10,330 nucleotides of DNA, from the NCBI GenBank assembly GCA_023128035.1, contig JAGMES010000151.1, positions 1 to 10,330 of the forward strand, given 5' to 3'. Origin of the DNA: Halanaerobiales bacterium. Its GTDB lineage: Bacteria; Bacillota_F; Halanaerobiia; DY22613. Numbering within the stretch: position 1 is the stretch's first letter; the number at the start of each line of letters is the position of its first letter. The notes beneath the pieces were generated by a model. It was not told the DNA's origin. It saw only the letters and a program-made list of their open reading frames with translations, and searched no databases. Of this stretch, positions 6,586 through 10,330 are shown in pieces. A program made the position numbers and the translations under genes.

Positions 6586-7348
6586 AGAGCAATTACATCA
6601 TTTATTAAGTCAGGTTAAGGAAGGTAGTGCTTCAGTAGAAGAGGCTTTAAAACAGATTCATGATGCTCCATATGAAGATTTAGGATTTGTTAAGTTCGAC
6701 CATCATCGTCATTTGCGTCAGGGGTTTCCTGAAGTGATCTTAGGTCAGGGTAAGACTCCAACTCAAGTGGCAGAGATTTTAAAAATGGTGAAAGATCGAA
6801 ATCATCCTGTATTAGCAACTCGGTGTAGTCAAGAGATTTGGGAGAAAGTTTCTGCAGAAATTCCTGAGGCAGAATATCATGAACTGGCATGCTGTATTAC
6901 TTTACATAAAGATAAAGTTCAATGTCCAGAGGGGTTAGGGAAAGTATTGGTGGTCACAGCAGGTACTGGAGATATTCCTGTTTCAGAAGAGGCAATAGTG
7001 ACTTTAGAGATGTTGGGTAATCCAGTTGAACGGCTTTATGATGTAGGAGTTGCAGGAATTCATCGTCTTTTTGAAAATTATCAACAGATTATGGATGCTC
7101 AAGTATTGATTGTTGCTGCTGGGATGGAAGGAGCATTAGCCAGTGTTGTAGGTGGGCTTGTAGATAAACCTGTGATTGCTGTTCCTACAAGTGTGGGTTA
7201 TGGAGCAAGCTTTAATGGTTTATCAGCGTTACTTGGTATGTTGAATAGTTGCTCTGCTGGGATTGGTGTTGTGAATATTGATAATGGATTTGGAGCTGCG
7301 TTTTTGGCTAATTCTATAAATAAAGTTGGAAGGACGGTGCAAAGATGA
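6578..7348 (+). CDS. larB: Pyridinium-3,5-bisthiocarboxylate mononucleotide pathway carboxylase/hydrolase LarB
   Basis: First enzyme of nickel-pincer cofactor synthesis: it carboxylates the pyridinium ring of nicotinic acid adenine dinucleotide and cleaves off AMP. The N-terminal part carries FDHHRHLRQGFPEVI near 40-54. The C-terminal half, about 120-256, is PurE-like, with GTGDIPVSEEA at 129-139, YDVGVAGIHRLF at 154-165, AAGMEGALAS around E184, and a final NSCSAGIGVVNIDNGFGA. C225 there matches the cysteine known in L. plantarum LarB (Cys221) to bond the pyridine ring. The length of 256 residues is typical. Older annotation would call it an AIR carboxylase-like protein, but the lar neighbours decide the role. 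GAGGAGG at 6562-6568 inside larE supports the start at 6578, and the stop overlaps the larC start as ATGA. Confidence 0.94.
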   Translation: MDKEQLHHLLSQVKEGSASVEEALKQIHDAPYEDLGFVKFDHHRHLRQGFPEVILGQGKTPTQVAEILKMVKDRNHPVLATRCSQEIWEKVSAEIPEAEYHELACCITLHKDKVQCPEGLGKVLVVTAGTGDIPVSEEAIVTLEMLGNPVERLYDVGVAGIHRLFENYQQIMDAQVLIVAAGMEGALASVVGGLVDKPVIAVPTSVGYGASFNGLSALLGMLNSCSAGIGVVNIDNGFGAAFLANSINKVGRTVQR

Positions 7349-8070
7349 AAATTGCTCATTTTGATTGTTTTGCTGGAATTGCAGGGGATATGATTTTGGG
7401 AGCCTTAGTAGATCAGGGAGTTGATTTAAAATTTCTCCAAGATGAGCTTAAGAAGTTAAATATAGATGAATTTGAATTGAAAGTCGAAAGAGTTGTAAAG
7501 AAAGGTGTCTCTGGAACAAAAGTTCATGTGATCTTTGAAGAAGGACATGTCCATCGGCATTTGAAAGATATCTACGAGATTTTAGATGCTAGTGATTTGA
7601 AAGTCGAGATTATTCAACAAGCTAAAGAAGTTTTTAGAAAAATTGCTGTAGCTGAAGCTAAAGTTCATAATACTACTCCTGAAAAAATTCATTTTCATGA
7701 AGTGGGAGCAATGGATGCCATTATTGATGTCGTAGGTACTTTGATTGGAATCGATCAGCTTGGTGTGGAAAGAATTACTGCTTCACCATTACATATTGGT
7801 ACAGGTTTTGTTAAATGTGCTCATGGAATGATGCCTGTTCCAGCGCCTGCAACACTGGAAATATTAAAAGGTGTGCCTACATACTGTCAGGGTATTTCAA
7901 AAGAGCTAGTGACTCCTACAGGCGCTGCTTTGATAACTACTTTGGCGGAGGAGTTTACAAATCACAAAGAAATGACGGTAGAATCTATTGGTTATGGCGC
8001 TGGTACAAGAGATTTAGAGCAAATTCCTAATTTACTTCGTCTGACTGTTGGAAAAAAAAACTCTATTTAA
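7345..8070 (+). CDS. larC: Nickel insertion protein LarC, N-terminal part (zero frame, LarC1)
   Basis: LarC inserts nickel into the bisthiocarboxylate nucleotide in a CTP-dependent cyclometallation, the last step of cofactor synthesis. This frame gives 241 residues with the family start FDCFAGIAGDMILGAL, HVHRHLKDI, KIHFHEVGAMDAIIDVVG, PLHIGTGFVKCAHGMMPVPAPAT and VTPTGAAL. It ends in GKKNSI and a stop at 8068-8070. The slippery site 8055-8061 allows a -1 shift, giving join(7345..8061,8061..8522), 392 residues, the normal length of whole LarC. Without the shift only this N-terminal part is made. The start overlaps the larB stop by 4 bases and has a modest GGAAGGA at 7328-7334. Confidence 0.92.
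   Translation: MKIAHFDCFAGIAGDMILGALVDQGVDLKFLQDELKKLNIDEFELKVERVVKKGVSGTKVHVIFEEGHVHRHLKDIYEILDASDLKVEIIQQAKEVFRKIAVAEAKVHNTTPEKIHFHEVGAMDAIIDVVGTLIGIDQLGVERITASPLHIGTGFVKCAHGMMPVPAPATLEILKGVPTYCQGISKELVTPTGAALITTLAEEFTNHKEMTVESIGYGAGTRDLEQIPNLLRLTVGKKNSI
8055..8061 (+). other. -1 ribosomal frameshift site in larC
   Basis: The heptamer A AAA AAC sits in the correct phase: the zero-frame codons are GGA AAA AAA AAC. Slipping back one base makes 8061 the first base of the next codon, and this -1 frame stays open through 8519. The heptamer is the end of a run of nine As (8052-8060). LarC of L. plantarum is reported to be made by frameshifting between larC1 and larC2, which supports a programmed event over a sequencing error. 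Confidence 0.75.
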
Positions 8071-8522
8071 AAGATGAGCAGGCTGGATACTGTTCAGGTG
8101 AAATGGCGGTAATAGAGGCGAATATTGATGATATGAATCCTGAGTTATATAGATCTGTGATGGAAAAACTTTTCAAAGAGGGAGCAGTCGATGTATTTAT
8201 GATCCCAATTATTATGAAAAAAGGACGTCCAGCTAATGTTTTGACAGCACTTACTCCACCAGAACGAATTGATCAAGTCGTAGAAGTTTTCTTTAGAGAG
8301 ACTACTTCGATTGGACTCAGGATTAGTCAGGTGGAGAAGCGATTTTTACCACGCGAGATCATTGAAGTTCCAACTCTTTGGGGAAAGGTGAAAGCTAAAG
8401 CTTGTTATTATAAAGGAGAGATGGTAAACTTAGCTCTAGAATATGAGGATTGTCGGAGGTTAGCTGAAGAAGTTAATATACCAATTAAGAGGATTTATCA
8501 GCTGATTGGGCAAAATAAATAA
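8061..8522 (+). CDS. larC: Nickel insertion protein LarC, C-terminal part (-1 frame, LarC2)
   Basis: C-terminal 153 residues of LarC, entered by the -1 frameshift at 8055-8061. The first residues after the shift are LYLKDEQAGYCSGEMAVIEA. Family landmarks follow: EANIDDMNPELY, MKKGRPANVLTAL, FRETTSIGLR, and a final EYEDCRRLAEE. In L. plantarum this region is the CTP-binding domain. An independent start at ATG 8103 is possible, but AGGTG lies only 2 bases before it, which is poor spacing. The uninterrupted -1 frame from the slippery site is therefore the better explanation. The gene ends the operon, with the terminator beginning 6 bases after the stop. Confidence 0.88.
   Translation, partial: LYLKDEQAGYCSGEMAVIEANIDDMNPELYRSVMEKLFKEGAVDVFMIPIIMKKGRPANVLTALTPPERIDQVVEVFFRETTSIGLRISQVEKRFLPREIIEVPTLWGKVKAKACYYKGEMVNLALEYEDCRRLAEEVNIPIKRIYQLIGQNK
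8075..8096 (+). other. Candidate frameshift-stimulating hairpin in larC
   Basis: TGAGCAG (8075-8081) pairs with CTGTTCA (8090-8096) over 7 bp with one G-T wobble and an 8-base loop. It starts 13 bases after the slippery heptamer, slightly further than the usual 5-9. I see no upstream Shine-Dalgarno-like stimulator. The stem is modest, so the role is tentative. Confidence 0.35.
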
Positions 8523-8528
8523 AATACA

Positions 8529-8576
8529 AAAAAAAGATATCTCAAAAGTTTAAATACTTTTGAGATATCTTTTTTT
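8529..8576. terminator. Bidirectional intrinsic terminator between larC and the dehydrogenase gene
   Basis: Two perfectly complementary 21-base arms (8529-8549 and 8556-8576) flank a 6-base loop TTAAAT. The core is GATATCTCAAAAGT / ACTTTTGAGATATC, with seven As at the left end and seven Ts at the right, so a U-tract follows the hairpin on either strand. It closes the lar operon, and the dehydrogenase stop (8578-8580) lies immediately beside it. Confidence 0.95.
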
Positions 8577-8577
8577 A

Positions 8578-9651
8578 CTACAATAAGTTTTTATCTGGAG
8601 TTACTAAAATTTTAACATGTTTATCTTTTTCAGAACCAATCAAGGATTCAAAACCTTCATTTACAATATCATCAATATAGATTTTTTTAGTTATCCATCC
8701 TTCGGCTTTGATTCTATTATCGGCCATTAGCGCGATGGTTGAAGGGTAAAGCTTATTATATGCGAGGGTACCAACAATTTTTTTCTCAGAAAGTACAATT
8801 GAATTAAGATGTATGCTAACCTCTTTTTCCCAAATGCTTGTAACTACGATAGTTCCATCAGATTTAACAGAATTTATTGCTGTTAAAAACCCTGCTTGAA
8901 CTCCAGTAATTTCGAACGAAATATCCGCTCCAATTCCTTCAGTAAGTTTTAGAATTTCACTGATAACATCCACTTCTGTTGGATCTAATACAACATCTGC
9001 ACCAGATCTTTTAGCATATTCTTTTCTTATTGGAGATAGTTCAATTGCTATAACTGATTTAGCTCCAGAAGCTTTAAGACATTCAATTGTAGCCAAACCT
9101 ATTGGACCTGCACCTACAACTACTGCAGTTTGTCCAGTTTGAAAATTACCTCTTTTTAATGAATGTAGTGCCACAGTAATTGGTTCAACTAAAGCACCCT
9201 TTTCGTAAGATAAGCCTTCAGGCATTTTATGAACAAATTCTTGAGGAAATGTTGTATATTCAGCAAATCCACCACCTGAACCACATAAACCATGGAATCC
9301 TAAAGAAGAGCATAGATGATATTTGCCTTCTTTACAATGTGCACATTTACCACATGCTACTATAGGTTCAACAATTACGGAATCTCCAGCTTTTACTTTA
9401 GTAACTTTTTTACCTACTTCTACAACTTCACCGGAAAACTCATGCCCTAATATTACTGGAGCGCTATTCTTACTTAGAGGATGTGGTTGACCTACTGGAA
9501 TGAATATTGGCCCTGCTAAATACTCATGCAAGTCAGAACCACAGATTCCGCACCATTTAACTTTAATTTTTACTGAGTTATCTGTTATAACTGGTTCGTT
9601 AACTTCTTCTACTCGAATATCTTTTTGGTTATACCATCTTGCTGCTTTCAT
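8578..9651 (-). CDS. Zinc-dependent 2,3-butanediol dehydrogenase / acetoin reductase-like
   Basis: A 357-residue medium-chain alcohol dehydrogenase, strongly reminiscent of Bacillus BdhA from its first residues (MKAARWYNQKDIRVEE, then WCGICGSDLHEYLAGPIFIP). It probably interconverts acetoin and 2,3-butanediol. Predicted catalytic zinc residues are C37, H70, E71 (GHEFSGE) and E156 (VEP). A structural zinc site is present as C100, C103, C106 and C114, which as I recall B. subtilis BdhA lacks. The nucleotide fold shows GAGPIG at 180-185, and E204 at the end of the second strand suggests NAD(H) rather than NADP(H). The start is supported by AAGGAGG at 9659-9665. A sigma-54 promoter and a sigma-54 activator gene fragment lie directly upstream. 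The exact substrate is inferred; sorbitol or threonine dehydrogenase relatives are less similar. Confidence 0.85.
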   Translation of the reverse strand: MKAARWYNQKDIRVEEVNEPVITDNSVKIKVKWCGICGSDLHEYLAGPIFIPVGQPHPLSKNSAPVILGHEFSGEVVEVGKKVTKVKAGDSVIVEPIVACGKCAHCKEGKYHLCSSLGFHGLCGSGGGFAEYTTFPQEFVHKMPEGLSYEKGALVEPITVALHSLKRGNFQTGQTAVVVGAGPIGLATIECLKASGAKSVIAIELSPIRKEYAKRSGADVVLDPTEVDVISEILKLTEGIGADISFEITGVQAGFLTAINSVKSDGTIVVTSIWEKEVSIHLNSIVLSEKKIVGTLAYNKLYPSTIALMADNRIKAEGWITKKIYIDDIVNEGFESLIGSEKDKHVKILVTPDKNLL

Positions 9652-9690
9652 AATAACTCCTCCTTGTATTTTTTTTCACAAATATATATG

Positions 9691-9706
9691 TGCAAAATTC
9701 ATGCCA
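9691..9706 (-). promoter_or_regulatory. Sigma-54 (-24/-12) promoter of the dehydrogenase gene
   Basis: On the minus strand the sequence reads TGGCATGAATTTTGCA, a full match to TGGCAYR-N4-TTGCW with GG and GC exactly 10 bases apart. Transcription would start about 12 bases downstream near 9680, giving a short leader of roughly 29 nt that contains the AAGGAGG. A promoter of this class needs an enhancer-binding ATPase, and a fragment of such a gene lies next door. Confidence 0.88.
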
Positions 9707-9780
9707 AGTATAATGGAATAGTATAAATGTTGATATTAGGAGGATAAAGCAAAATGAATTGTATAAAGTTAAGATAAAAT

Positions 9781-9845
9781 GTTTCAAATTGAGAAGAAAG
9801 AAGTTTCAAAATGGGAAAGAGAATATATTATTCTTAATTTGAAAC
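9781..9845. repeat. Three GTTTCAAA(A/T)T repeats, candidate enhancer sites
   Basis: GTTTCAAATT at 9781-9790 (plus), GTTTCAAAAT at 9803-9812 (plus) and GTTTCAAATT at 9836-9845 (minus strand). The first and third form a perfect inverted pair. Spacings are 22 and 33 bases, close to whole helical turns. They lie 75-155 bases upstream of the sigma-54 promoter, the usual position for activator binding. The third copy overlaps the last codons of the regulator fragment. Confidence 0.6.
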
Positions 9846-10310
9846 TGTACTTATGTTATACTTTTTAATTTTTCTATAAAGGGTTGATTTGCTGATATTA
9901 ATAAGCTTGCTTGCCATAATAACATTACCATTACAATGATTTAAAGTGTCGCTAATTAAATTTTTCTCCATATCTTCTAATGTTATTAGCTTGAAAGGTT
10001 TTTCTGAAGGGATTTCATAATTGTGATTTACATTATTAAAATGTGTTATATGTTCAGAGAGTAAAGATGAATCTATACAATCATTTTCGGAAATATAATA
10101 TACACGTTGAATCAAATTTTGTAATTCTCTCAAATTCCCCATCCATTTATAGTTCTCAATAGCTTTAAGGAATGATTCATGAAAATACTTAGTAGTATAG
10201 TTTTTTTTATTAATTTTTTCTAAAAAGTATTTCGAACAGAGGATAATATCTTCTGGACGTTCTCTTAATGGGGGAATAGATAATTTGATTACATTTAACC
10301 TATAGAATGA
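9834..10310 (-). pseudogene. C-terminal fragment of a sigma-54-dependent Fis-family activator
   Basis: The readable frame of 158 residues begins SFYRLNVIKLSIPPLRERPED, the end of a sigma-54-interacting AAA+ ATPase domain, and continues to NYKWMGNLRELQNLIQR, the sensor II arginine region. After a linker comes a Fis-type helix-turn-helix (NGNVIMASKLINISKSTLYRKIKKYNI) ending at the C-terminus. Such activators (AcoR type) are usually about 600 residues, so Walker A, Walker B, the GAFTGA loop and the sensory domain are missing. Just before SFYRLN is an in-frame TAA (10311-10313), and the last 20 bases do not resemble the expected REDL(F/Y) in any frame. This points to truncation or an insertion breakpoint rather than a simple frameshift. 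An internal ATG at 10142 could start a 102-residue remnant, but it falls inside the conserved WMGNLREL and is not a natural start. The family assignment is firm; the broken state is likely but sits at the window edge. Confidence 0.75.
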
Positions 10311-10330
10311 TTAGCCCACAAAAAGTAACG

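Noticed and set aside
8103..8522. larC2 as an independent gene starting at ATG 8103
   Set aside because: The only Shine-Dalgarno-like bases are 2 nt before the ATG, while the -1 frame is open back to a correctly phased slippery heptamer.
9826..9841. AGAATA/TATTCT hairpin after the regulator fragment as a terminator
   Set aside because: The stem is only 6 AT-rich pairs and the following run CTCTTTCCC is a poor U-tract.

Overview
The window is AT-rich and tightly packed, with strong AGGAGG-type ribosome binding sites, T-rich intrinsic terminators and SigA-type signals. This suggests a low-GC, Gram-positive-type anaerobe (Clostridia or Halanaerobiia-like). The fused shikimate kinase/3-dehydroquinate synthase, a fusion also known in Thermotogae, and the nickel-pincer cofactor genes fit such a lineage. 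I cannot name the species.

Region 1 (166-3963, + strand) is a shikimate pathway operon: aroE, aroC and a fused aroKB. It is closed by an intrinsic terminator that lies inside the 3' end of the convergent gene. The fused gene still carries what looks like the old aroB ribosome binding site and start codon in frame.

Region 2 (3852-5348, - strand) is a single gene for a NodB-like polysaccharide deacetylase domain with an unusual helical C-terminal half. It overlaps aroKB tail to tail by 4 bases.

Region 3 (5349-5760) has no gene but is dense in signals. It holds two clusters of DnaA-box-like nonamers separated by AT-rich DNA, a near-consensus SigA promoter beside the perfect box, and a leader of about 155 nt with a terminator-like hairpin and a possible competing hairpin.

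Region 4 (5761-8576, + strand) is the operon larE-larB-larC for the nickel-pincer nucleotide cofactor. LarB carboxylates and hydrolyses nicotinic acid adenine dinucleotide, LarE sulfurates the product, and LarC inserts nickel using CTP. LarE has the three-cysteine pattern expected of the [4Fe-4S] type. LarC is split into two frames and is joined by a textbook -1 slippery site, A AAA AAC. No larA client gene is present. A perfect 21-bp bidirectional terminator ends the operon.

Region 5 (8578-10330, - strand) holds a zinc-dependent 2,3-butanediol dehydrogenase-like gene. In front of it are a perfect sigma-54 promoter and three copies of a GTTTCAAA-type repeat. Upstream of these is the C-terminal end of a sigma-54 activator gene. 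Its reading frame and family similarity stop abruptly about 20 bases before the window edge, so the regulator appears to be truncated or interrupted.
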